A stretch of DNA of 64,000 nucleotides from Bacillota bacterium (GCA_017416795.1 JAFQBD010000066.1:1-64000); one strand, 5' to 3'; shown: positions 25,101 through 33,121, numbered from the stretch's first letter. Notes: generated from the sequence alone by a model not told the origin. Numbers and translations: made by a program.

Positions 25101-26293
25101 CTATCAAAAGAGACGTTATCATAGCCGGTGCAGGACCTGCAGGTGCTATATGCGCTGCATATCTGGCGAGAGCAGGTGTAGATGTACTGCTTATAGATAA
25201 AGAACTGTTCCCTCGTGACAAGGCGTGCGGTGATATGCTGCGCGAAGGGATAGTAAGACATATAGAAAAACTTGAAGCTGTAGATGTCCTCGATGAAAAG
25301 AGCACATGCATAAGAAAAATCAAGCTTGTCGGCAGCGCCGGCAGTGAGGCGGCTGTGCCTTTTGAATGTTATGCACTGCCGAGATTCGAACTTGATAAGC
25401 TTCTCGTCGATACGGCTAAAAGCTGGGGAGCGGAAGTCAGACAAGGATGCAGACTGGTTGATGTGATCCGCGAGAACGGTAAGGTCTGCGGAGTTATCGT
25501 AAGAGAAAAGGGCGCAGAGTATGAGATAAGAAGCCGATTTGTTATCGGTGCAGACGGAGTTGATTCTCAATTAGTTAAATGTCTTGCAGGTGTACCTGAT
25601 GAAACTGCGGGAGGTATCGGTGAAGAGGACCCTGACGGCATCTGGCTCGGTGTTCGCGGATATTTCAAAGGCATCAGACTTGACAGGAGTTTGACTAAAG
25701 ACCAGTATGATGCGGGCGGTGTGTTCGGATTTGACGGAAAGAACGGACATGCGTATTTCTGGGCTTTGCCTGTAGGCAGGGACGGTGTAAAACGCGGTTT
25801 ATGCAATGTGGGCATGCTCGTAAAAGGCAGAGATGCATTCAGCAGCAAAGAGCTTCTCGAAAGGTTGGATGCTTGGATGGGCAGTGAAAAGATCAAAGCT
25901 ATGTTTGATGACGCAGAACAGATAGGCGAATGGTCATTCGGAAGGATGGCAGATAAAACGCAGGCAAGAAAATGTGCAGGCGAAGGGTGGATTCTTATCG
26001 GAGATGCAGCGGCACCTGCAGAACCATTGTTTGGCGATGGACTTAGTGCGGCGGCAGATACAGCCAAAGCAGCAGCAGATGCTGTAGAGGCGGCGCTCAA
26101 GTCAGGCGATTTTTCTGCTGAAGCTGTGACGGCTTCTTATAAAGCGGCTTTAGCAAAACTTCAGCCTGCGAAGTCCGAAGATGAGATCAAGGAAGACAGA
26201 CTTCTTATGGAATCTCTCAATGATCCGCATGTTATGGATAAGATCGTAGAAATGCTGGTAAGAGATCCGAATTATGCCAAGAAGGCTTTATAG
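25094..26293 (+). CDS. Geranylgeranyl-reductase-family FAD oxidoreductase
   Basis: A 399-residue flavoprotein of the GGR/digeranylgeranylglycerophospholipid reductase family: FAD-binding GAGPAGAICAAYLARAG at the N-terminus, ACGDMLREGI where the CxGG-type motif sits, and IGDAAAPAEPLFGDGLSAA in the second FAD motif. Such enzymes saturate isoprenoid double bonds, often with ferredoxin as donor. Translation is coupled to the double GltD-like protein, so that protein is the probable electron source. The substrate (menaquinone tail, polyprenol or another lipid) is not evident. Confidence 0.85.
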   Translation: MVAIKRDVIIAGAGPAGAICAAYLARAGVDVLLIDKELFPRDKACGDMLREGIVRHIEKLEAVDVLDEKSTCIRKIKLVGSAGSEAAVPFECYALPRFELDKLLVDTAKSWGAEVRQGCRLVDVIRENGKVCGVIVREKGAEYEIRSRFVIGADGVDSQLVKCLAGVPDETAGGIGEEDPDGIWLGVRGYFKGIRLDRSLTKDQYDAGGVFGFDGKNGHAYFWALPVGRDGVKRGLCNVGMLVKGRDAFSSKELLERLDAWMGSEKIKAMFDDAEQIGEWSFGRMADKTQARKCAGEGWILIGDAAAPAEPLFGDGLSAAADTAKAAADAVEAALKSGDFSAEAVTASYKAALAKLQPAKSEDEIKEDRLLMESLNDPHVMDKIVEMLVRDPNYAKKAL

Positions 26294-26321
26294 TCAACAA
26301 GGTAAATATATCAAATATAAA

Positions 26322-26375
26322 AAACGGAGCGACTAAATGTAGTTTAATACATTTCATGCTCCGTTTCCTTTTTGT
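26322..26375. terminator. Bidirectional terminator between oxidoreductase operon and rlmH
   Basis: AAACGGAGC and GCTCCGTTT enclose an inner stem AAATGTA/TACATTT; T-run on the plus side, A-run on the minus side. Confidence 0.85.
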
Positions 26376-26855
26376 TTACTTATGATACGCCTCATGTCTG
26401 ATGATCTTGAAGGCTCTGTATACTTGCTCAAGCAGAATCACTCTCATCATCTGGTGCGGGAAGGTCATGGCTGAAAATGACAGCTTGAAGTTTGAGCGTT
26501 TGCTGACTTCTGCGGAAAGTCCCAGCGAACCCCCTATGACGAAGACGATACTGCTCTTGCCATTGATGGCCAGGTCTTCGATCTTATCGGCCAGCTGCTC
26601 TGATGACAGCCCTTTTCCTTTGATCTCAAGAGTGATGACGAAATCTGTCGGTTTGATGCGGCTGAGGATGTCGTTACCTTCAGCGGCCTTGACTGCCTCT
26701 TCATCGGCAGCAGACGGATTGGCACGCAGCGGGCTTTCCTTCAGCTCGATTATGTTTAGATTACAGTATCCGCCGAGGCGCTTGGAATATTCCTTAACGG
26801 CATCGGTCCAGTACTTTTCCTTCAGTTTTCCTATGGCTATGACTGTTATATTCAT
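26376..26855 (-). CDS. rlmH: 23S rRNA (pseudouridine-1915-N3)-methyltransferase
   Basis: A 159-residue SPOUT methyltransferase that methylates pseudouridine 1915 in helix 69 of 23S rRNA using SAM. N-terminus MNITVIAIGKLKEKYW, knot region VFVIGGSLGLSAEV and C-terminus MTFPHQMMRVILLEQVYRAFKI are diagnostic. Normal length. Follows the WalJ-like hydrolase by 37 bases, a linkage common in Firmicutes. Confidence 0.97.
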   Translation of the reverse strand: MNITVIAIGKLKEKYWTDAVKEYSKRLGGYCNLNIIELKESPLRANPSAADEEAVKAAEGNDILSRIKPTDFVITLEIKGKGLSSEQLADKIEDLAINGKSSIVFVIGGSLGLSAEVSKRSNFKLSFSAMTFPHQMMRVILLEQVYRAFKIIRHEAYHK

Positions 26856-26892
26856 AGTGATCTCCTTGGTTTTGCCGATGGTCCGGCTGCGG

Positions 26893-27687
26893 CTATACTT
26901 CGTAGAGACAGCTGCAGCAGTCTCTGTTGACTACCTCGATCTTCAGATCGCTGCCTACGAAAATATCTTTTTCCATCAATGTATTCTTGACTGCCAGCAA
27001 TGCTACTGACGGATCGTTGTTTTCACGGCTGAGATGGCCCAGCAGCACACGGCGCTTTTTAGGATTTGCCTCGATCAGGCTGCAGAGACATTCACCTGCA
27101 GACACATTGGAAAGGTGCCCTTTTTCACCTAATATCCTGCGCTTTAGATGATAAGGATATGAGCCCATCAGCAGTATCTCTTCTTCGTGATTTGCCTCCA
27201 GCACCAAAAGGTCTGCATCGATGATCTCTTCGAAGATCTCATCTGTCATGTGACCGACGTCTGTAACTATGCTGATCTGCCTGTCTGCGATATAGATGCT
27301 GTAACCTACCGGTTCAGCGGCGTCATGAGGTATAGGAAACGGCCTGATGAGGAAGTCTTCTATGTAGAAATCTTCTCCGGTATGAAAAGTGGCGCGCTTC
27401 TCATCAGCTACAGGGCGTTCGATGGCTGCCCAGGTGTTTTCGTTGGCATAAGCCTTGATGTTAGGCAGTTTCTTCGTCACTATCGGCAGGCTCTTGACGT
27501 GGTCTATGTGTTCGTGAGTGACAAGCACTCCGCAGACATCCTCCATGGATACGCCTGTGTCCTCAAGTCCCTGAAATATCTTCTTGCCGGATATGCCGGC
27601 ATCTATGAGCAATGCTTCATTATCGTATTTTATCATATAACAGTTCCCGCTGCTTCCGCTGGCAAAGGAACAGAATCCAAGTCCCAT
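26893..27687 (-). CDS. MBL-fold metallo-hydrolase, YycJ/WalJ family
   Basis: A 264-residue metallo-beta-lactamase-fold protein: FASGSSGNCYMI at the start, metal-binding THEHIDHVKSLP, VTDVGHMT and LGHLSRENN. This is the pattern of YycJ/WalJ, linked to cell-wall metabolism and to exonuclease-like activity in Firmicutes. It lies upstream of rlmH in the same direction, as in many Firmicute genomes, although no walRK genes are in the window. Confidence 0.9.
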   Translation of the reverse strand: MGLGFCSFASGSSGNCYMIKYDNEALLIDAGISGKKIFQGLEDTGVSMEDVCGVLVTHEHIDHVKSLPIVTKKLPNIKAYANENTWAAIERPVADEKRATFHTGEDFYIEDFLIRPFPIPHDAAEPVGYSIYIADRQISIVTDVGHMTDEIFEEIIDADLLVLEANHEEEILLMGSYPYHLKRRILGEKGHLSNVSAGECLCSLIEANPKKRRVLLGHLSRENNDPSVALLAVKNTLMEKDIFVGSDLKIEVVNRDCCSCLYEV

Positions 27688-27832
27688 ATGTAAGTCTCCT
27701 CTCGCTTGTAATAATATACCTCAGCATAGGCTTGAAAGTCAATGTGGATATGGTCAAGTAAGCGTGGACAGGGGAGGTATGTTATGGTAAATTAATCAAA
27801 GGGATGGGAATAATGAGAAAGGAATTTATCAT

Positions 27833-28384
27833 ATGAGAAATGACAGAGTGCTTAGGATATATACAGACGGCGGATGCAGCGGCAACCAGAGCGATGAGAA
27901 TCTGGGCGGCTGGGGAGCCATATTGGAGTTTGGCGAGGCTCGCAAGGAGCTGTATGGGAGCGAAGCCAACACTACTAACAACAGGATGGAAATGACGGCT
28001 TTGCTGGAGGCGTTCAAGGCGATAAAAAAAGAGAATCAGATCATAGAAGTTTTTTCTGACAGCAGTTACTTGATGGATTGCTTCAGGAAAAAGTGGTATG
28101 TCAACTGGCAGAAGAATGGATGGAAGACTTCCGGAAAGAAGCCTGTAGAAAATCAGGATCTGTGGCAGCAGCTGCTGCCGTACATCGACAGACATGAAAT
28201 ATATTTTTATCGTGTCAAAGGTCATGTGAACTTAAGCAGCAAGGTGACTGATTTCAATAAGCTGTACGAGAAGTTCGTCGAGTGGAACGGTGCAGAGTTC
28301 TCTTATGAGGACTTCATGTACGTTACAGAAAAAAACAACAGGGCTGATGAGCTGGCCAATATGGGCATCGATGAATTGAGGTAG
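27833..28384 (+). CDS. rnhA: Ribonuclease HI
   Basis: Cleaves the RNA strand of RNA-DNA hybrids. All four carboxylates are seen: YTDGGCSGN, NNRMEMTALLEA, FSDSSYLMD and NNRADELAN. The protein is 183 residues against about 155 in E. coli; the excess is a segment of some 25 residues (VTDFNKLYEKFVEWNGAEFS) between KGH and the last Asp. The GAAAGGAA ribosome site precedes the ATG. Confidence 0.95.
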   Translation: MRNDRVLRIYTDGGCSGNQSDENLGGWGAILEFGEARKELYGSEANTTNNRMEMTALLEAFKAIKKENQIIEVFSDSSYLMDCFRKKWYVNWQKNGWKTSGKKPVENQDLWQQLLPYIDRHEIYFYRVKGHVNLSSKVTDFNKLYEKFVEWNGAEFSYEDFMYVTEKNNRADELANMGIDELR

Positions 28385-28413
28385 GCGCAAAAGCACAGAA
28401 CTATCGAGAATAA

Positions 28414-28465
28414 AAACCTTCGTTTCGCGTAACATATCAATGTAATGTGAAGCGGAGGTTTTTTA
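28414..28465 (+). terminator. Terminator-like hairpin after rnhA that contains the next ribosome site
   Basis: AAACCTTCGTTTC (28414-28426) pairs with GAAGCGGAGGTTT (28449-28461) over 13 positions with two G-U pairs, followed by TTT. The GGAGG of the next gene (GTG at 28466) lies in the 3' arm. Confidence 0.7.
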
Positions 28466-29842
28466 GTGGCTGGAAGGATCGGCAAAAGAAGTCATATCAT
28501 TAGAGCAATAGCGATCGTAACGTGTTTTGTTATTGGTGCATTTATATACAGCTGCGCAGGGCGAATAGAAACGGGAGAAATGGATACAGCTGACGACCAT
28601 TCGATGAGCAGGACTGGTGAAAACAGCGCCGTCGAGTCTGTCGTGATCAGTGAGGAAGCACCTGCGCTGCAGATCGGCAAGGCGTTCATTTCTATGGGAG
28701 AAAAAGAAAGAGAGATGTATATTTCCTGGCAAGCGGGTGAAGATGGTCCGAGGATATTGAGGTGTGCCGAAGAAAAGACGGACATAGAAGAGTCGGTGCC
28801 GATAATGGCGCACCGTACGGAGATCCTCAGGAATTCTTACAGATTCAAGGTGAAGTTGAGCGGGCTGGAGCCGGGAAAGAGATATTGGTATGAGATAGGA
28901 AGTTTAGAAGATCAAGAGGATGCTGAAAGCGAAGCGGGAATTGACGAAGAAAACCTTCGCTCTTTTGTCGTGCCCGAAACCGACAGCGAAGTGAGTTTTG
29001 TATATTTAGGAGACCCTCAATTTGATAAGTCTGTGAACGATTACGAAGCCTGGGGAAAACTGACTGAAAGGATGTACGAGAAGGCGCCTTATGTGGACTT
29101 TGCCATAATAGGCGGCGATATGGTCAATATCCCGACGAGAAAGGACCATTGGAACGGATTTCTCGATAACTGCACGGTATTCGAAGAGCTGCCCGTGATG
29201 ACGATCCCCGGAAATCATGAAGGCGTCACATCAAACAATACATATAAGAAGCTGTTCCATAACATCGGTAATGGTCCTGATGGAGAAGCTTTTTATTACT
29301 TTGATCGCGGCAGCTGCAGGTTTATAATGCTGGACAGTTCTTTCCTGACGAAGGCAAGGCAGGTGGATATGGGCAAGGCACTCTGGACGGCGAGAGAAAG
29401 AGAAGTCGAGAGCTGGCTTGAAAAAACACTTGAGGACAGCGGGGAGAAGTGGAAAATCATAGTTACTCACCACCCGATATACGGCATGCATGACATGTTC
29501 ACCGTATCCAAGGAGATCAGAGAACTTTGGCTGCCGATCATGAAGGCAGGCGGGGCGGATCTGGTGCTGTGCGGTCATCAGCATGCATACATGCGCACTC
29601 GAGATATGGACGGCATGGTTCATGTCATGGGGGTATCGGGATCTAAGCGCAGTCATTACTACACGGGGATCAACGCACCGGCTTACAGCGAGTCCATATA
29701 TTCGGCAGGACCGAACTACCAGATCATCAAGGTGACGGACGACCACATTGAAATAACATCATACAACGAAAAAAGCAGCATCATCGATGCTGCCCGTATT
29801 GAAAAAGATATCAACCTTCCATATTTTCGAACTTTTTGGTAG
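28466..29842 (+). CDS. Secreted/anchored metallophosphoesterase with purple-acid-phosphatase-like N-domain
   Basis: A 458-residue protein with a membrane segment or signal (about 11-30, with Cys 30 as a possible lipid site), a fibronectin-like purple-acid-phosphatase N-domain (about 65-165: EMYISWQAGEDGPRIL, SGLEPGKRYWYEIGSL) and a calcineurin-like phosphoesterase domain with all metal motifs: GDPQFD, GGDMVN, GNHEG, THHP and CGHQHAYMR. It probably hydrolyses phosphoesters outside the membrane. Start is GTG 28466 after GGAGG. Its last 32 bases overlap the convergent ArsR-type gene. Confidence 0.88.
   Translation: MAGRIGKRSHIIRAIAIVTCFVIGAFIYSCAGRIETGEMDTADDHSMSRTGENSAVESVVISEEAPALQIGKAFISMGEKEREMYISWQAGEDGPRILRCAEEKTDIEESVPIMAHRTEILRNSYRFKVKLSGLEPGKRYWYEIGSLEDQEDAESEAGIDEENLRSFVVPETDSEVSFVYLGDPQFDKSVNDYEAWGKLTERMYEKAPYVDFAIIGGDMVNIPTRKDHWNGFLDNCTVFEELPVMTIPGNHEGVTSNNTYKKLFHNIGNGPDGEAFYYFDRGSCRFIMLDSSFLTKARQVDMGKALWTAREREVESWLEKTLEDSGEKWKIIVTHHPIYGMHDMFTVSKEIRELWLPIMKAGGADLVLCGHQHAYMRTRDMDGMVHVMGVSGSKRSHYYTGINAPAYSESIYSAGPNYQIIKVTDDHIEITSYNEKSSIIDAARIEKDINLPYFRTFW
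29769..29793 (-). terminator. Terminator of the ArsR-type gene, inside the opposing coding region
   Basis: GCAGCATC (29775-29782) and GATGCTGC (29786-29793) with a 3-base loop; on the minus strand a run of six T follows. It lies fully within the phosphoesterase coding sequence. Confidence 0.8.
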
Positions 29843-30140
29843 CAACCAGGTAGTCGTTGAGAGTCCCCAAGTGCACATAGTAGTACGAATATCTGTCTTC
29901 CTTGCGGCTTTCCAGAAGTCCTGCGTCTGCCAGCTTCTTCACATGTTGTGAAATGGTTGCCTGCGCATAATCAAAATGTTCAACAAGGTCTTTGTTGCAG
30001 ACGCGCTCTCTCTTCTTGTTCTGCGCCATGATATAACGGAATATTTTGATCCTTGCCGGATGCGCCAATGCGTCCGATATGCGTGCGATCAGTAGTATAT
30101 CCTTTTCCTGCATCTCATCAAGTTCTTTTCTGAGTCTCAT
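29811..30140 (-). CDS. ArsR/HTH-type transcriptional regulator
   Basis: A 109-residue winged-helix protein: LLIARISDALAHPARIKIFRYIM, helix-turn-helix VEHFDYAQATISQHVKKLADAGLLES and wing RYSYYYVHLG. The metal-binding ELCVC-type motif of classical ArsR/SmtB is absent, so it may sense something other than arsenic or cadmium. Divergent from the sigma-54 activator gene; its own promoter is at 30193-30221. Targets unknown. Confidence 0.85.
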   Translation of the reverse strand: MRLRKELDEMQEKDILLIARISDALAHPARIKIFRYIMAQNKKRERVCNKDLVEHFDYAQATISQHVKKLADAGLLESRKEDRYSYYYVHLGTLNDYLVATKKFENMEG

Positions 30141-30192
30141 AATCTCTGCTCCTTCTGATTTGGTCGTATCGCGTTTTTAACGCACATCATTA

Positions 30193-30221
30193 AGTATACT
30201 TTTCGGTGCAAAAGATGTCAA
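30193..30221 (-). promoter_or_regulatory. Promoter of the ArsR-type gene
   Basis: On the minus strand TTGACA (30216-30221) and TATACT (30193-30198), 17-bp spacing. Confidence 0.75.
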
Positions 30222-30254
30222 TGATTGTCGAAAGAAGTTTTCTTCACAATAGCC

Positions 30255-30272
30255 TATGCAAAAATATTTGCA
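30255..30272. promoter_or_regulatory. Candidate activator binding site, copy 1
   Basis: TATGCAAAAATATTTGCA, with arms TGCAAA/TTTGCA. It differs by one base from the sequence at 31795-31812 upstream of the sigma-54 promoter and overlaps the -35 box of the activator gene, fitting autoregulation. Function inferred. Confidence 0.5.
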
Positions 30273-30296
30273 CCAGTCTCCTCGTTATGGTAGAAT
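30268..30296 (+). promoter_or_regulatory. Promoter of the sigma-54 activator gene
   Basis: TTGCAC (30268-30273) and TAGAAT (30291-30296), 17-bp spacing. Confidence 0.6.
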
Positions 30297-30359
30297 AGAT
30301 TTGCAAAGGGCAGGCATGCGCAAAGCGCACTTTTTCGCCCGCGGCAGCAGGAGGCAGAC

Positions 30360-31778
30360 ATGAGAGATAAAGATTATCTGGCGATTTTGCAGAAAGGTTC
30401 TGAGATACTTGGCGAAGCTATCCACGTAGTGGACGCCAAGGGTATAACGATCATATACAATGAAGCTATGGCCAAGTTGGAGAAGATCGGCGTGGAGGAT
30501 GCACTGGGCAAACCGTTTCGTGAAGTGTTTTCATACATCCCCCATCATGAAAGTACTCTCGCAAAAGCGCTGGCAGAGGGCGAGGAAACGAAGAATAAGC
30601 AGCAGACATACTTGAATATTTACGGCAAGGAAATCACTACCGTAAATACTACAGTTCCTATAGAGGTGGACGGCAAGGTCATCGCTGCGATGGAAGTTGC
30701 CAAGGATATCACAGACATAAAAAACCTCAGTGACACTGTTCTGGAGCTGCAGGAGGGTGCGCTGAACAGTGCGGATAACGGTGATTTGGCGGCTGTTGCA
30801 AAACGCGTGAATCCTAAGATGAAACAGTATAGTTTCAAGGATCTGGTGGGCGAAAACCCACAGTTCATCCAAGTCATCGAAAAGGCCGGAAAGGCTGCAA
30901 AGACTGACGCTTCGGTGTTTATCTATGGTGAGACGGGTACAGGTAAAGAGCTTTTCGCCCAGAGTATCCATTATGCCGGAGAAAGAAAAAATAAGCCGTT
31001 TTTAGCACAAAACTGTGCGGCACTTCCTGAGAGTCTTCTTGAAGGTATCCTCTTCGGAACAGCTAAAGGGGGCTTTACGGGAGCGGTAGACAGAGCGGGG
31101 CTTTTTGAACAGGCCAACGGCGGGACTTTGCTTCTCGACGAAGTCAGTGCCATGCCGTATGAGCTGCAGGGGAAGCTGCTTCGTGTACTGCAGGAAGACT
31201 ACATAAGACGTGTCGGCGGAAGCAAGGATATCCCGGTCGATGTGAGAATAATCGCTACGGTAAACGAGCCTGCCGATAAACTGATGGCAGAAGGAGCCCT
31301 GCGAAAGGACCTTTATTACAGACTCAATATCGTTAATCTGACCCTTCCTACTCTCAAGGAAAGAAAGGATGATATACCGATTTTGGTGAATGAATTCCTT
31401 GAAAAGTACAATGCTCGCTATGGCAAGGAAGTGTGGATGATAGCAGATGATGCCATGGAAAAGCTGATGAGACATAATTATCCCGGTAATGTCAGAGAGC
31501 TTGAGAACATAATAATGTCTGCAGTATCTATGGCAGATAAAGAACATGTGCTGACAGAAAAAGATGTTTTGCTGCAAAGAGGTGCGGCTGAAGAACAACC
31601 GATGATCTCCGGGTTCCAAAAGGACGATTCGACGCTGGCTGAATATCTTGAAACCGTTGAAAAGACTGTGATTGCAGGGTATTTGATGGAAAACGGTGGC
31701 AATATTTCCAAGACTGCAAAAGATCTGGGAATGCTTCGTCAGAACCTGCAGCATAAGATAAAGAAATATGGATTGTAA
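30360..31778 (+). CDS. Sigma-54-dependent transcriptional activator (PAS-AAA+-Fis)
   Basis: A 472-residue enhancer-binding protein: PAS sensor domain (about 10-120, EAIHVVDAKGITIIYNEAMA), AAA+ domain (about 160-390: Walker A GETGTGKE, Walker B GGTLLLDEV, LYYRLNIVNLTLPTLKER) and a C-terminal Fis-type helix-turn-helix (GNISKTAKDLGMLRQNLQHKI). The sigma-54 contact loop reads GGFTGA instead of the usual GAFTGA. It has no receiver domain, so the PAS domain likely senses a small molecule. It lies directly upstream of the ornithine operon, which has a clear -24/-12 promoter, and is almost certainly its activator. SD GCAGGAGG precedes ATG 30360. Confidence 0.92.
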   Translation: MRDKDYLAILQKGSEILGEAIHVVDAKGITIIYNEAMAKLEKIGVEDALGKPFREVFSYIPHHESTLAKALAEGEETKNKQQTYLNIYGKEITTVNTTVPIEVDGKVIAAMEVAKDITDIKNLSDTVLELQEGALNSADNGDLAAVAKRVNPKMKQYSFKDLVGENPQFIQVIEKAGKAAKTDASVFIYGETGTGKELFAQSIHYAGERKNKPFLAQNCAALPESLLEGILFGTAKGGFTGAVDRAGLFEQANGGTLLLDEVSAMPYELQGKLLRVLQEDYIRRVGGSKDIPVDVRIIATVNEPADKLMAEGALRKDLYYRLNIVNLTLPTLKERKDDIPILVNEFLEKYNARYGKEVWMIADDAMEKLMRHNYPGNVRELENIIMSAVSMADKEHVLTEKDVLLQRGAAEEQPMISGFQKDDSTLAEYLETVEKTVIAGYLMENGGNISKTAKDLGMLRQNLQHKIKKYGL

Positions 31779-31787
31779 GAGGGTTTG

Positions 31788-31831
31788 GCACCTTTATGCA
31801 AAAATACTTGCATAAAGGTGCAATTTTTTTT
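31788..31831 (+). terminator. Terminator of the activator gene, overlapping candidate binding site copy 2
   Basis: GCACCTTTATGCAA (31788-31801) and TTGCATAAAGGTGC (31808-31821) form a perfect 14-bp stem followed by eight T (31824-31831). The sequence TATGCAAAAATACTTGCA (31795-31812) inside it repeats the motif at 30255-30272, about 140 bp before the sigma-54 promoter. Confidence 0.8.
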
Positions 31832-31948
31832 GCGTAAAACAATACCTAAATAGTCAGATAAATCCAAGAATTCTTTGTTTTATTTTTAACACACCCTGAA
31901 AACGGCTAAATTTCAACGTTCTCAAAAAAACACAAAAATACACAACGG

Positions 31949-31965
31949 TTGGCACGGGACTTGCT
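31949..31965 (+). promoter_or_regulatory. Sigma-54 (-24/-12) promoter of the ornithine operon
   Basis: TTGGCAC, five bases, TTGCT: a full match to the -24/-12 consensus with correct GG-to-GC spacing. Located 67 bp before ord; transcription would start near 31976. Confidence 0.92.
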
Positions 31966-32031
31966 CTTATATATGGGCAGTTAAAGTTGTATCAACTAAG
32001 ATAAAAATAAACAAGAAAAGGAGAACACAAA

Positions 32032-33090
32032 ATGCAGAATGTAAAAGTAATTATTTGGGGTCTTGGTGCTATGGGCGGCGGAGTTGCTGACATGCTTCTG
32101 AAGAAAAAGGGAGTTGACATCGTAGGCGTTGCCGGAAGAGGCAAGAAGATCGGAACTTCAATGTACGACTACATCAAGACTGAAAGAGGAGATAGAGAAG
32201 ATGTACTGATCCAGGCTGCTGAAGACGTAATCAAGCCAGGTGCTGCTGACATCGTAATTCTCTGCACAGACTCATTCACAAAGAATGCTTTCCCAAGAAT
32301 GAAGTTCATCCTGGAACAGGGAATCAACTGTATCACATCAGCTGAAGAAATGGCTTATCCTGCTGCTCAGAGCCCAGAACTGGCTGCTGAACTGGACAAG
32401 ATCGCTAAGGAAAACGGCGTAACTCTGCTGGGAACTGGTATCAACCCTGGACACATCATGGACCTGCTCGTTCTGGTTATGACAGGATGCTTAACTGACG
32501 TTGAAGAAATCACTTCAAGAAGAGTTAACTCACTGTCACCATTCGGACCTGTTGTAATGGAAGAACAGGGAATCGGTATCTCCGTAGAAGAATTCAAGGA
32601 AAGAAAAGCTAACAACACTATGTCAGGTCACGTTGGATTCGCTGAATCAGTAGGCATGATCGCTGAAGGTCTGGGCCTGAAGGTTGCAGAATTCTCACAG
32701 GACATGAACCCTATCACAACTGACGTTGACAGAAAGTCACCTTACGGATTCGCAGCAGCTGGATCATGCGCAGGCGTTGCTATGACAGCTGAAGCAGTTC
32801 TGGACAACGGAATGAAGGTACACATGGATCACCCTCAGCAGATCGAACCTGAACAGGTTGGAATCAACACTGGTGACTATGTAATCATCAAGGGAACTCC
32901 TAACGTAAACATGGTTAACAGCCCTGAAATCGAAGGCGGACTGGGAACAATCGCTATGTGCGCTAACATGATTCCTCAGGTTATCAACGCAGACCCTGGT
33001 CTGGTAACAATGATCGACCTGCCAATCCCTAGATGCCTGATGGGAGACGTAAGAGACAGAATCAACCCTGATAAGAAGATCGTTAAATAA
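32032..33090 (+). CDS. ord: 2,4-diaminopentanoate dehydrogenase
   Basis: A 352-residue NAD(P)-dependent enzyme that deaminates (2R,4S)-2,4-diaminopentanoate to 2-amino-4-oxopentanoate, the third step of oxidative ornithine breakdown. The nucleotide-binding loop IIWGLGAMGGG is at the N-terminus, followed by TDSFTKNAFPRMKFIL and GTGINPGHIMDLLVL, typical of Ord and its dihydrodipicolinate-reductase-like fold. First gene after the sigma-54 promoter; AAGGAGAAC precedes the ATG. Codon choice is very narrow (AGA for Arg, GAA, AAG, ATC), as in a highly expressed catabolic gene. Confidence 0.95.
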   Translation: MQNVKVIIWGLGAMGGGVADMLLKKKGVDIVGVAGRGKKIGTSMYDYIKTERGDREDVLIQAAEDVIKPGAADIVILCTDSFTKNAFPRMKFILEQGINCITSAEEMAYPAAQSPELAAELDKIAKENGVTLLGTGINPGHIMDLLVLVMTGCLTDVEEITSRRVNSLSPFGPVVMEEQGIGISVEEFKERKANNTMSGHVGFAESVGMIAEGLGLKVAEFSQDMNPITTDVDRKSPYGFAAAGSCAGVAMTAEAVLDNGMKVHMDHPQQIEPEQVGINTGDYVIIKGTPNVNMVNSPEIEGGLGTIAMCANMIPQVINADPGLVTMIDLPIPRCLMGDVRDRINPDKKIVK

Positions 33091-33121
33091 TTAAAATCAG
33101 GAAAATTTAGAAACTAATCAT

